Assembly (NCBI GenBank): GCA_900318205.1
Contig: ONJS01000017.1
Coordinates: forward strand, 1-64,000
Source of the DNA: an uncultured Prevotellaceae bacterium
Lineage (GTDB): Bacteria; Bacteroidota; Bacteroidia; Bacteroidales; Muribaculaceae
DNA: 64,000 nt
Direction of reading: 5' to 3'
Positions 14,219 to 22,610 of this stretch are shown in pieces; the first letter of the stretch is position 1, and each line of letters begins with the position of its first letter. Below the pieces are notes generated by a model, which worked only from the letters and a program-made list of their open reading frames with translations, did no database searches and was not told the origin of the DNA. Both the position numbers and the translations under genes were made by a program.

Positions 14219-16516
14219 TTACGGCAAATTGTTCTTGGCCCTAGTTGCTAACAGTGCGCTAGGGGTGTTCATCTGCGTGAGCAGCACCGGCCAATAGAAA
14301 GGCGCATCCCTCCAGCCGTAAGCTTGCTTGCCCTCCTGACGAATCATCAACACCACAGGCTTGTCGATGGCCTTGGCACGTGCCGGGCCAAGATCACTCG
14401 TTCCATTGTCGGGCGCGTTGGTGAAAACGCCGTTTTGCTTGGTACGGCTGACGTTACGGCCAGTGCGTCTGGCCACCCAGACCTTTCCCTTGGACGATTT
14501 GCTGCAGTGCTCTAATATGGCCATCTGCGCTTCAGGCTCGAGCCGATATCCTGCGTTTCCATATTTGGAGCCATACACATAGGTGGACTTGATCTTCTCC
14601 AGAAGAACCAGGACATCATCAACCGCCATCTCGATGAAGCCGTTGGCATCGGGTGTGCCAGCCTGAAAAGCTGCGTCAAGTTGAGCATCAATGTCCCTGA
14701 TAGTTTTCCCAATTGTTCGCAGGGTGCCTGTCTGGATACCTCTAGCGAAGTAGCGCATCTGTGGCTTGACCGTGATGATGTCCGAGACCATGACCTTGTT
14801 ACCGGCGCAGGGGCGGATATTGCTGGCTGCACCGAGAACCTGGACCTTGAAGGGCTTACCCGTCCCCGTGCTCCCCAACTGCTCCCTCAAGTACTCGTCC
14901 AAATAATAGATGTTCTTGAGTTGATTATAGATATCGGGTGACGTGTAGAACCGCGTGACCGCCATATCCTCCAACGGGCGTGCGCCGAACATGCGTTGAT
15001 GCTGGGTTACTGTGTCCTGCTGGAATGCCACAGGGCAACGGCCATAAATGAAGCTCAGCAGATTCCTTATGGTAACGCCTCTATCGAGTATGTTGCCGCC
15101 GATGAAAATGTTGACGGCAGCATCAAGTCGGAGCTCACCGGTGCTCTGGTCAAGCAGTGCATATACGTCGTTGTCGCTGTTGACTACTCTGACGCAATAG
15201 TTGCTCGAGATAAAGATGTCCTGTATCTCATCAAGTACATCATCAAATGTCGGGAACGGGGCGGTGATGAGCTGCTGGTTGCGGGCTTTCTGGCTCGACG
15301 CAGCAAAGTCATCATATCCCTGCCTTAGCATGTCCTCCACATCTTGTGGCAGTGAACCGGTTGCAAAGGGCTTCGTGAGGAAGCCCATAATAGTATTCAC
15401 AAGATTGGCTTGCCCATTGTGGTAGACCTTCTTTATCTGGGTATGGACGATCATGCTCGACTTGAAGTCCAGGCCTTTGGCGCGCTGCTGGATGCGTCGG
15501 ATAGCAGTGCCGGCCAGATACTGCCCAATAGCGAAGATGAGTTCTTCGTCGTTGCCTTGACCGCCAGCCAGCAGGTTGATGGAGTCATGGCCGAGAGGAC
15601 GATACAAGTGACTAAACATAGAGTTGGGGTCACTGGACTCATCAAAATATTGCTTGCCGCCAATATACGCATTGTGCACAGGAACGAGGCTCACAAATCG
15701 GGGGCGAATGCTCTTGATGTGCTTGTTGTCCAGGACGAGTTCCCCATCAGGCTGCAGGAACAGGTTGTATGGTGTGGCTGTTACCAACAGCACCCTGTGG
15801 TACTTGAACAACTTGCGGAAATCGTTGATCTGCTTGCCGATTGTTGCCACCTGTGTCACGCATTTGGGCACCTTGCCTTTAGGAGTGGTCTTGCTCTTGC
15901 CAACCTTGTAACTGCGTGAGGCGTAATCCGCCTCATCGTCAATGATAAGCACTTTCTTGTCCTTCATGAATGGACAATCCGTCTTGAACAACTTGATGAG
16001 AGCCTTCAGATTGTTGACCTCTTTTTTGCAAACGATAATCAACTTGCTCTTGTTGACGTTCGCCTCAATAAGCCCGGTTTTGCGTAATGCCATGATATCG
16101 TGGATTTCCACGGTAGCCGCTTGATTGAGATTACTCGACGGCTTAAGAGGAGCGAAGTCCTGCTGAAGCCTGCTGAGCGTCTGCTTGGCGAGGGCGTTGG
16201 TACCCTTGGTGAACAGCACGGCAACATCGATGCCACGGTCACAGCACAAGCCTATGATGTGCTCGAACGTGTCAGTTTTGCCGCCTTGGACATATCCCAG
16301 CAGCAGGCCAGGGTCCTCGGCGTGAGGTCCATTATCGAGTAACTGCTTCACAGTGTTCTCGATACACATGCGTTTGTCGGCTGTTAACGGGTACTTAGCG
16401 TTAGCCTGCAATTCATCGTAGATAGGGGTTGCATGGTTCACACCAGCCACCACGGCAGCCGCACCATGAGACGGGGACTGAGCCCCACTAATAATTCCAA
16501 TAAAATTCTTAGTCAT
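14219..16516 (-). CDS. Z1-domain P-loop ATPase
   Basis: 765 residues. Helicase-like motifs characteristic of Z1 proteins: GYVQGGKTDTFEHIIGL (about 74-90) as Walker A (GGKT), VLIIDDEADYAS (about 189-200) as Walker B, LLVTATPYN (about 246-254) as motif III, and NIFIGGNILDRGVTIRNL followed by QHQRMFGAR (about 471-510) as motifs V and VI. The Z1 family is known from comparative genomics to sit with MutL/MORC-type ATPases and nucleases in restriction-like operons. Here none of those is adjacent; its only close partner is the LRR gene upstream on the same strand, with a 176-nt gap. GC content is chromosome-like, unlike the AT-rich cargo on the left. Confidence 0.85.
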   Translation of the reverse strand: MTKNFIGIISGAQSPSHGAAAVVAGVNHATPIYDELQANAKYPLTADKRMCIENTVKQLLDNGPHAEDPGLLLGYVQGGKTDTFEHIIGLCCDRGIDVAVLFTKGTNALAKQTLSRLQQDFAPLKPSSNLNQAATVEIHDIMALRKTGLIEANVNKSKLIIVCKKEVNNLKALIKLFKTDCPFMKDKKVLIIDDEADYASRSYKVGKSKTTPKGKVPKCVTQVATIGKQINDFRKLFKYHRVLLVTATPYNLFLQPDGELVLDNKHIKSIRPRFVSLVPVHNAYIGGKQYFDESSDPNSMFSHLYRPLGHDSINLLAGGQGNDEELIFAIGQYLAGTAIRRIQQRAKGLDFKSSMIVHTQIKKVYHNGQANLVNTIMGFLTKPFATGSLPQDVEDMLRQGYDDFAASSQKARNQQLITAPFPTFDDVLDEIQDIFISSNYCVRVVNSDNDVYALLDQSTGELRLDAAVNIFIGGNILDRGVTIRNLLSFIYGRCPVAFQQDTVTQHQRMFGARPLEDMAVTRFYTSPDIYNQLKNIYYLDEYLREQLGSTGTGKPFKVQVLGAASNIRPCAGNKVMVSDIITVKPQMRYFARGIQTGTLRTIGKTIRDIDAQLDAAFQAGTPDANGFIEMAVDDVLVLLEKIKSTYVYGSKYGNAGYRLEPEAQMAILEHCSKSSKGKVWVARRTGRNVSRTKQNGVFTNAPDNGTSDLGPARAKAIDKPVVLMIRQEGKQAYGWRDAPFYWPVLLTQMNTPSALLATRAKNNLP

Positions 16517-16692
16517 ATAAAAACTTAATAATTGTGAGTAAATTATTCTTCATAATCATTTGTAATTCTTGGGGTTGTCGGATGCGCGACTTCCCCCGTG
16601 AATGATAAGCTCCGCATCGAGCATGGTTTTGCCGCTACTTCCTTGAAGGGGAGCGACCTCCTTTTGGCGCCGTTCCCAAGGCAATGTGGGCC

Positions 16693-17700
16693 TTAGTATC
16701 CAACCAGCATCTTGTGAAGGTGCTTCGGCAGCAGGCGCTTGTAGGTGCCAATTGCACACGCGGGCACGTTAATGCGCTTGAGGTTATGGCAGTCGGCAAA
16801 AGCATCTGCATATATGGACGTGATGACGGCGCTTGTGAATGTCACCTCAGTGAGCATCTCGTTATTTGCGAAAGCCTTCATGCCAATTGATGTTACAGCA
16901 TTGCCAATGTAAGCAGTGGACATTTCCTTGCAATGCATGAATGCCCTATCACCAATGCAAGTAACAGAATCTGGGATATCTACTTTTGTTAAACAACTGC
17001 AATACGTAAATGAATCATTGCCAATCTCGGTAATTGAGTTGGGTATGGTTATATTGGTCATGCCCATGCAACCCCAAAATGCTCCGTCGCCAACCTTGGT
17101 TACCGTATTAGGGATTACAAAACCTTGGTATTTAGCAAATGAGTAGTATCCGAACTGCTTTAGTTGCCGACACCACACAAACGAACAGTTACCAATCGTC
17201 CTCAAGTTGGGCGATAAGGCCACATTCTCGAGATTGTAACATGCCCAGAACAATTCGTCGGGTATCTCGTCCATTTTCATCGGGAGAAGTACCGTGTTGA
17301 GTGCTGAGCAAAATTTGAAACAGCCTGCCTCAACAATCGTATTGTCATTGTCAAAGTCTACCGATTCGAGATAATCACAATCCTCAAATGCGTGTTCCCG
17401 CAAGCGTTGGAGCGACTTCGGGAGCACGATTTCCTTCAACGCAGTCCCTTTGAAAGCTCGAATGCTGATCTCCTTTAAACCGTCACCACCTTTGATGCGA
17501 CGGAGGCGGGAGCAGTCTTCAAAAGCGCCACGAGAGATTTTGGTGACACTATTGGGTATCTCAACAGTCTTGATGCTTTCGTTACCGCGATATTCGTACT
17601 GCTTGATGGTCTTGGTGCCGTCAGGAATGACAAGCACACCTGTGGCACTAATCTGGGCAGACGTGCTGCCTACTGAATTAGATAAATTACTTTTTTTCAT
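16693..17700 (-). CDS. BspA-type leucine-rich-repeat protein, cytoplasmic
   Basis: 335 residues made of about ten BspA/LRR_5 units of roughly 23 residues, for example VEIPNSVTKISRGAFEDCSR, ITIPNSITEIGNDSFTYCSC and VDIPDSVTCIGDRAFMHCKE. BspA proteins are usually exported; this one begins MKKSNLSNSVGSTSAQISAT with no hydrophobic signal sequence, so it should remain in the cytoplasm. It precedes the Z1 ATPase on the same strand. The 176-nt gap holds an open, coding-looking tail (TMLDAELIIHGGSRASDNPK, stop near 16556), perhaps a remnant. A sensor or adaptor role next to Z1 is inference. Confidence 0.82.
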   Translation of the reverse strand: MKKSNLSNSVGSTSAQISATGVLVIPDGTKTIKQYEYRGNESIKTVEIPNSVTKISRGAFEDCSRLRRIKGGDGLKEISIRAFKGTALKEIVLPKSLQRLREHAFEDCDYLESVDFDNDNTIVEAGCFKFCSALNTVLLPMKMDEIPDELFWACYNLENVALSPNLRTIGNCSFVWCRQLKQFGYYSFAKYQGFVIPNTVTKVGDGAFWGCMGMTNITIPNSITEIGNDSFTYCSCLTKVDIPDSVTCIGDRAFMHCKEMSTAYIGNAVTSIGMKAFANNEMLTEVTFTSAVITSIYADAFADCHNLKRINVPACAIGTYKRLLPKHLHKMLVGY

Positions 17701-17742
17701 TGTCTCTTTTTAAAAAAAATGTTTTTAAAACAAAAGCCAGAG

Positions 17743-17861
17743 TGGGGTGCGCGCACCCCAGCAGCCGATTAATAGTTACACGAGGTGTCGTGTAGTTGTG
17801 ATACAGAATTAAGTGTATAGGCCATATCACCTAATTGGAACCACCCTATACCATGGTTCCA
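17743..17861. repeat. Cluster of palindromes between LRR and excisionase-like genes
   Basis: TGGGGTGCGCGCACCCCA (17743-17760) is a perfect 18-bp palindrome. TGGAACCA (17836-17843) and TGGTTCCA (17854-17861) form a second hairpin with a 10-nt loop. The 257-bp gap (17701-17958) has no gene. Such sites could be a terminator, a protein-binding site for excision or transfer, or attenuators of the leftward transcript. Confidence 0.5.
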
Positions 17862-17958
17862 GGTGTCAGTATGTCAAGGATCGCTTGCTGCAGTTAGGGT
17901 AGGGTCGGTAGCTTGCCCTCGGCATTTAAGCCGCGAGATCATTGCAAAGGTCTGCCCA

Positions 17959-18258
17959 TCAGCCATCTTTATAGCGGGACAGATACTGTGCGATGTCCTC
18001 TTCGGTAAATCTCGGTGAGCGACCCACATAGCCACCAGAAGGGGATATGAGCCCCTTGCGGCGATGGACCTTGAGGGTGGGTTTGCTGATTTTTAACCGG
18101 GCACACACCTCATCAATTGTGTAAAGGGGTGTTTCCGATGTGGCCACCTTCTTCGGCTCAGGTGCAGCCATGACCAGCCCTCTCTCCTCAAGGATGTCGA
18201 CAACCTTGGCTGCTACCAAGGCTGCGAACTCGTCTGCTATGTTGAAGTCGTCTCTCAT
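17959..18258 (-). CDS. Excisionase-like helix-turn-helix protein
   Basis: 99 residues. The C-terminal half has TPLYTIDEVCARLKISKPTL (about 43-62) and KVHRRKGLISPSGGYVGRSP, then a FTEEDIAQYLSRY end: a winged HTH_17/MerR-like DNA-binding domain as in excisionases and recombination directionality factors. The N-terminal 40 residues look helical (ADEFAALVAAKVVDILEERG), probably for dimerisation. Position next to the integrase on the same strand supports an excision-control role. A leftward TAATTTTG at 18266-18273 is a candidate -7 element. Confidence 0.78.
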   Translation of the reverse strand: MRDDFNIADEFAALVAAKVVDILEERGLVMAAPEPKKVATSETPLYTIDEVCARLKISKPTLKVHRRKGLISPSGGYVGRSPRFTEEDIAQYLSRYKDG

Positions 18259-18402
18259 TGCGGTGCAAAATTACTACTGCGAGTTTTACCATTCTGGGGT
18301 GATTTTTTCCATCTTGAGAGGGCGTTTTGCCCCAAAGACATAGCTGATGGAAGGGTTATCCCAAAAACCGCTGCAAAGGACCTTATTTTTCGGAAAATAG
18401 TT

Positions 18403-18442
18403 CAGGGTAAATAGCTGTGTGTTGAACAGATGATTTACCCTG
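18403..18442 (-). terminator. Inverted repeat past the integrase stop
   Basis: CAGGGTAAAT (18403-18412) and ATTTACCCTG (18433-18442) are perfect 10-bp arms with a 20-nt loop, 8 nt past the integrase stop codon. The following T-run is weak, so it may be a terminator or a binding site. Confidence 0.45.
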
Positions 18443-18449
18443 GTTCATA

Positions 18450-19808
18450 TCAGTCAAAAATCTTAAGCAGTGGTTTCTTGATGTCGTCTTGGATCGCTCG
18501 GTATCTTTCGAACGCCCGGCTACCAGGTTTGTGTCCGGTCATTGAGGATATGACGGCGGGATCCTGAACCACGCGGTATAGATTGCCGATGAAATTACGT
18601 CGGGCCATATGCGACGAGGCTTTCTCACATATGGGGTGCTTCTCCTCAAGTCGAGTAGTCGGGTTCAAAATCGTGACGATACGGTTGATGCCGGCAAGCC
18701 TCAGCATATCCTTGATAGCATCATTATATTTTTGCTCGCTGATAAACGGCATGAGGCTGATGCTGCTATCGTCTGCATGGTAGCGGTTGATGATCTCTTT
18801 AGCTCGCTCTGTCAGCGGCACTCGAACTACATCGCCGGTGTCGTGAAGGGTTTTGCCTGGGATGTACTCGATAGCCTCACCCACGATGTTGGCGGTGGTA
18901 AGACCATAAAAATCGGCAATACGCATCCCGAGATTACTCTGCAACACAAAGATGTCGCGTTGAATGGCCAGCTTGGGTCGCCTGGAGAAATCAAAGTGAT
19001 ACAATGTGTTCAGTTCGTCGATTGTCATATAGAAAGGGGTACCATACACGCAACCCTGAAGTTGGAACGTGCGGAATGGGCTCTCGTTAAGGCGACCAGT
19101 CTTTACACACCAGTTGAACATGGTTCTAAGCTTCTTCATGAGCGCGAATATGGCATTGCCGCCTCTTGGCTTTTGAGGGTGGCACGAGGGCGAGGCCTTG
19201 TAGATGTACTGGTACTTCCTTTTGCACTTGCCCTTCTCGTCAAAGAACGTGTGTTCAATTTGAAGGAAATGTTGGTAATCTGCAAGGTCAGCACTTGTCC
19301 ACTCCTTGAGGCGCATCTCTTTCTTGACATATAATGTGAACCTCTTGACGGTACGCTTCGCCACTTCCATTTGTTCTTTGGTCTTGGCGTTTGTGACTTT
19401 GGTGTTGATAAAAGCTGTGAATGCGTCAATCACATCCTCGCCAAGGTCGATTTCGTCCTCTTCCTTGGTGAGTGGAGAGTTGGTCATGGGCTGAGTTTGG
19501 TTGTGGAACTCCTTGACCTTTTGAACCCAATAATCCTTGTCTGCCGACATTGGCGCCTCAATGCACTTTGACTTGAGGTAGGCCGACAGATCGTCTACTT
19601 GTGCTTGTAGTTGTGACAGATGTTTCTGTTCCTTGCCCTGGATGCGAGGAATGATAAGTCTGCCCTTGCTTGCATTCCATGCCGTCTGCGGAACCCAGAT
19701 AAGAGTGTGCAGGCGATAGGAATGCTTGCGATCATAGCAAAACCGAACCATCAGTTCGGATGCTCCATTTCTGTCTTTCTTGGAAATTTCAAATCTCGTT
19801 GAAGCCAT
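18450..19808 (-). CDS. Tyrosine recombinase (integrase) of the Bacteroidales element type
   Basis: About 452 residues from the ATG at 19808; the frame extends up to 19883, but those codons have no family match. N-terminal arm-binding region (MASTRFEISKKDRNGASELM to the WVPQTAWNASKGR strand), SAM-like core-binding region (about 130-230) and catalytic domain. Catalytic residues seen: Arg in SNLGMRIADFYG (about 299), the Lys in GKT, H-x-x-R in SHMARRNF (about 399-402), His in MTGHKPGSRAF (about 426) and the nucleophile Tyr in FERY (about 435). It cuts and rejoins DNA at att sites to integrate the element. An inverted repeat at 19934-19954 lies just upstream. Confidence 0.9.
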   Translation of the reverse strand: MASTRFEISKKDRNGASELMVRFCYDRKHSYRLHTLIWVPQTAWNASKGRLIIPRIQGKEQKHLSQLQAQVDDLSAYLKSKCIEAPMSADKDYWVQKVKEFHNQTQPMTNSPLTKEEDEIDLGEDVIDAFTAFINTKVTNAKTKEQMEVAKRTVKRFTLYVKKEMRLKEWTSADLADYQHFLQIEHTFFDEKGKCKRKYQYIYKASPSCHPQKPRGGNAIFALMKKLRTMFNWCVKTGRLNESPFRTFQLQGCVYGTPFYMTIDELNTLYHFDFSRRPKLAIQRDIFVLQSNLGMRIADFYGLTTANIVGEAIEYIPGKTLHDTGDVVRVPLTERAKEIINRYHADDSSISLMPFISEQKYNDAIKDMLRLAGINRIVTILNPTTRLEEKHPICEKASSHMARRNFIGNLYRVVQDPAVISSMTGHKPGSRAFERYRAIQDDIKKPLLKIFD

Positions 19809-19933
19809 ATTATTACTATATTTATAAATGAGTTTGCAAAGGACACCATTTTTCTGAACATGCGTTGAGGTAAAAAAAGCCATCTTGAGTAGTCGTTTTC
19901 CCCTAGTCGCACTGTAAAGATACGGACAAAAAA

Positions 19934-19954
19934 CGGTTGCAAAAATTGCAACCG
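19934..19954. promoter_or_regulatory. Perfect inverted repeat upstream of the integrase gene
   Basis: CGGTTGCAA, three A, TTGCAACCG: 9-bp arms with a 3-nt spacer. It lies about 125 bp upstream of the integrase start, near a leftward TATCTTTA at 19915-19922 that could be its -7 element. It could be an operator or an integrase core-type site. Confidence 0.55.
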
Positions 19955-20330
19955 AAATCGAATCCTATTTATCCCAAAGTATTAGATTTTATCCAATATA
20001 CTTCTTGTAAATCTGTGGATATTAGATGGTTATAGGATACAAAATGAAATTTAGAGAAAGAAAAAAACCGCCCCACGGGTTCACAATATTTTATTATAAT
20101 AATAGGAATTATTTTTAATAGTTTTTGGTGAGATTTTGGTGAGTTGTTCCTTTCCAAGAGAATCTTCACGATGAGGTATATGCTGCCGGCACTCGAGGTT
20201 GTGGCGGCGATGCTGTGAGCGAAACGATGGTATCGTGAATCAACGTTTTCATTATTAGTTATATAGCCTCTATGTCTTCAATAGATTCTTTAAGTGGGAT
20301 TTGATTCCTGATTCCTGATTCCCTCGCTGT
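19955..20330. other. Element-chromosome junction region
   Basis: AT-rich to about 20,140, then abruptly GC-rich. From about 20,129 a frame without a start codon reads VVPFQENLHDEVYAAGTRGC and ends at 20229; the overlapping ATG at 20171 gives only a 15-codon peptide. This may be the 3-prime stub of a gene split by insertion. No tRNA or tmRNA was found. GATTCCT is repeated three times near 20,303. Confidence 0.4.
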
Positions 20331-20408
20331 GCTCGGGCAAGATAGGCTGCGCCTTGGGATAAAAAAGAATGAGTTCTTTTTGTCCTCCGCTCGGCTTGCA
20401 CTATCTTT
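20331..20408. repeat. Dispersed palindromic repeat abutting the aldo/keto reductase stop
   Basis: Outer arms GCAAGATAG (20337-20345) and CTATCTTTC (20401-20409), inner arms AAAAAGAA and TTCTTTTT around TGAG, with the segments CTGCGCCTTGGGAT and GTCCTCCGCTCGGCTTGC between. I recall closely similar AAGATAG...GAGC sequences scattered between Prevotella-type genes, so this is probably a genome-wide repeat and may end the leftward transcript. Confidence 0.6.
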
Positions 20409-20409
20409 C

Positions 20410-21261
20410 CTAGCTCCAGGGCTTGAGGCCCAGGAACATTTGTGCCAGGTCGGTGTCGTTGTTGAAGTCGTTGATGAGCGTTTCGCCTTGATCTAAGCGG
20501 CCAATGGCCTCCATGTCCTCGCTGGAGAGTTCAAAGTCAAAGATGTCCAGATTGCTTGCCATGCGTTCCTTGTGCGATGTCTTGGGCACTGGCATGATGT
20601 CTTGCGACACTAACCAGTTGAGGGCCACTTGGGCGTTGGTTTTGCCATATTTTGCTCCGATGGCTTTGAGTGTCTCGTTTTCAAAGAAACCGTGTCGGCC
20701 TTGTGCCAGCGGTCCCCATGCCATGAGTTGCGTGCCATAGTCCTTGATGAGTGCACGCATGGCCCGTTGCTGGGCAAACACATGCGTCTCGAGCTGTAAC
20801 ACAGCGGGCTTGACGTCCATGTGCTCGGCGATGTCGATAAAACGCACGTTATAGAAGTTGCTCAGTCCGATGGCCCTTGCTTTGCCAGCCTGATAGGCTT
20901 TTTCCATAGCCCGATAGGTGCTATAGCAGTCACCATAGGGCTCATGCACGAGCAGCAGGTCAACATAGTCGGTGCACAGTTTGCGCAGCGACTCATCGAT
21001 GCTCAGTGCCGCACGCTGCTCGCCGGCGTTGCTGATCCACACCTTGGTGGTGATGAACAGTTGGTCGCGCGGGATGCCGCACTTCTTGATGGCAGCGCCC
21101 ACACCTTCTTCATTCTTGTAGTCTTGGGCCGTGTCGATGCTGCGGTAACCAACCTCGATGGCGTCCAGCACGCAGCGCTCGCATTCGGCTGGAGACAATC
21201 GGAATACGCCAAATCCCAGTGCGGGCATCTCCACGCCATTGTTCAGTTGAATTGTTTTCAT
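20410..21261 (-). CDS. Aldo/keto reductase, 2,5-diketo-D-gluconate reductase-like
   Basis: 283 residues, the usual size for a bacterial AKR5-type enzyme. NADPH-dependent reduction of a carbonyl substrate is expected. The tetrad is visible: Asp43 and Tyr48 in DTAQDY, Lys73 in TTKVW, His106 in LLVHEP. Cofactor-binding pieces follow: GLSNF, LAQGRHGFF and VPKTSHKERMASNLDIFDF. Single gene, cytoplasmic. A leftward TACCTTTG at 21298-21305 is a likely -7 element. The substrate cannot be told from sequence; its stop codon borders the repeat at 20331-20408. Confidence 0.9.
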   Translation of the reverse strand: MKTIQLNNGVEMPALGFGVFRLSPAECERCVLDAIEVGYRSIDTAQDYKNEEGVGAAIKKCGIPRDQLFITTKVWISNAGEQRAALSIDESLRKLCTDYVDLLLVHEPYGDCYSTYRAMEKAYQAGKARAIGLSNFYNVRFIDIAEHMDVKPAVLQLETHVFAQQRAMRALIKDYGTQLMAWGPLAQGRHGFFENETLKAIGAKYGKTNAQVALNWLVSQDIMPVPKTSHKERMASNLDIFDFELSSEDMEAIGRLDQGETLINDFNNDTDLAQMFLGLKPWS

Positions 21262-21505
21262 ACGGGTGATATCATGTCATTGGGTTACTATTGATGGCAA
21301 AGGTAATGATAAAATTCGAAAAACGCGCTCCCCAGCCACATTACTTCCTTATTCAAGTATTTTCAGTAGGTGAGATGATAGCGGTTTGGGATAGAATTTA
21401 GTTGATTTTGTCAAAAAAACTAAAATCTACAATATGTATGACTGGACTGGGTGTCGGTTTTTAAGAAGAAATACTTACTTTTGCAAAAGAAATGAGAACA
21501 GGCTT

Positions 21506-22609
21506 ATGAAAAAAATTGTATTTCTGTTATTGATTGCGTTGGCTGTAACCAGTTGCAGTGAGAAAAAGAAGGAGGAGCAGAAGGCTCCTATAAGAGTTGA
21601 AACACTGGTGGTGTCGCCTGGCATGACCGACAATGGTCAGTCCTATGTAGGCATCGTTGAGGAGCGTGAGGCTACTGCGGTGAGTTTCACCAGTATGGGT
21701 GTGTTGAAGCGGATCTTGGTCAAGGAAGGCCAGATGGTGAGACGCGGTCAGTTGTTGGCTGAAATCGATCCGAGCACTTCGAGCAACAGCGTTGAGATGG
21801 CGCATGCATCGGTTGATCAAGCCAAAGACATGGTGAAGCAGGCCGAGGCGACCTACAACCAAGCCAAGGATGCTTATGACCGCATGAAACTGCTGCACGA
21901 CAATGGTTCGTTGCCTGAGGTGAAATGGATTGAGGCAGAGACCCGTCTCGCTCAAGCCACATCGGCCCTCAATACAGCCCGTTCAGGTGTGATCTCGGCC
22001 ACCGCGACCGAGAAGATTGCCCGCAAGGGGCTTGCCGACACCCGCCTCTATGCCCCGGTCAGTGGTGTCATCGGCAAGAAGCAATTGGTGGCAGGAGAGA
22101 CGGCGTTGCCTTCACAGGCTGTGGTGAACATCCTCGACATATCGACCGTGAAAGTGAAGGTGGCAGTGCCCGAATCAGAGATTGGCAGCATCAATGCCAA
22201 CACGTCAACCACCATCAAGGTGGATGCCATCGGGCGCAGTTATCGGGGCGGCAGGATAGAGAAGGGTGTGCAGGCTGATGCTCTCACGCATACCTATGAC
22301 ATCCGTATCAATGTCGTCAATCGCGACTACAAACTGTTGCCGGGCATGGTGGCAAACGTCAGTTTCGCCCCAAATGGTGCTCAGGGTATCGGACGCATGT
22401 CGATTCCCGTGACATCGGTGCAGAAGAAATCTGACGGCACGCTGTTCGTCTGGACCGTGGACAAGAACAATACCGCACACCGCACCAAGGTGTCGATTGG
22501 CGAGTCGCATGGCAACTATGTGACGGTTGTCGATGGACTGGGCAATGGCCAGGTCATCGTGACTGAGGGATTCCAGAAACTGAGTGAAGGAACAAAAGTA
22601 GTGTATTAG
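21506..22609 (+). CDS. RND efflux periplasmic adaptor (membrane fusion) lipoprotein
   Basis: 367 residues from the ATG at 21506. The frame is open further upstream, but TACTTTTG (21476-21483), a Bacteroidetes -7 element, lies inside that part, so the shorter start is right. MKKIVFLLLIALAVTSC is a lipoprotein signal with the lipidated Cys at 17. It has the lipoyl half-motifs (AVSFTSMGVLKRILVKEGQM and the later LYAPVSGVIGKKQLVAGE), an alpha-helical hairpin between them (about 90-165) and beta-barrel and membrane-proximal regions. It links the inner-membrane pump at 22611 to the outer-membrane channel at 25751. The three genes form an operon; the stop here is 1 nt from the next start. Confidence 0.92.
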   Translation: MKKIVFLLLIALAVTSCSEKKKEEQKAPIRVETLVVSPGMTDNGQSYVGIVEEREATAVSFTSMGVLKRILVKEGQMVRRGQLLAEIDPSTSSNSVEMAHASVDQAKDMVKQAEATYNQAKDAYDRMKLLHDNGSLPEVKWIEAETRLAQATSALNTARSGVISATATEKIARKGLADTRLYAPVSGVIGKKQLVAGETALPSQAVVNILDISTVKVKVAVPESEIGSINANTSTTIKVDAIGRSYRGGRIEKGVQADALTHTYDIRINVVNRDYKLLPGMVANVSFAPNGAQGIGRMSIPVTSVQKKSDGTLFVWTVDKNNTAHRTKVSIGESHGNYVTVVDGLGNGQVIVTEGFQKLSEGTKVVY

Positions 22610-22610
22610 T

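Larger units (their letters stand above)
1..20150. mobile_element. Integrative element, right-hand part (left end outside window)
   Basis: A block of accessory genes ends at a leftward tyrosine recombinase (18450-19808) with an excisionase-like gene beside it. Beyond about 20.2 kb the sequence changes to ordinary housekeeping genes of higher GC. Inside are BT4734/VirE-N and helicase genes typical of Bacteroidales mobile elements, several nuclease- and ATPase-type cargo genes and large shifts in base composition. No relaxase, TraG/VirD4 or virion gene is visible, so whether it is conjugative, mobilizable or a phage satellite cannot be decided here. The right boundary is placed between the integrase promoter region (about 19,950) and the repeat at 20,331; the exact att core was not identified. 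Confidence 0.72.

Noticed and set aside
20129-20230. tRNA or tmRNA 3-prime end as the attachment site
   Set aside because: No cloverleaf, T-loop or CCA end could be found on either strand.
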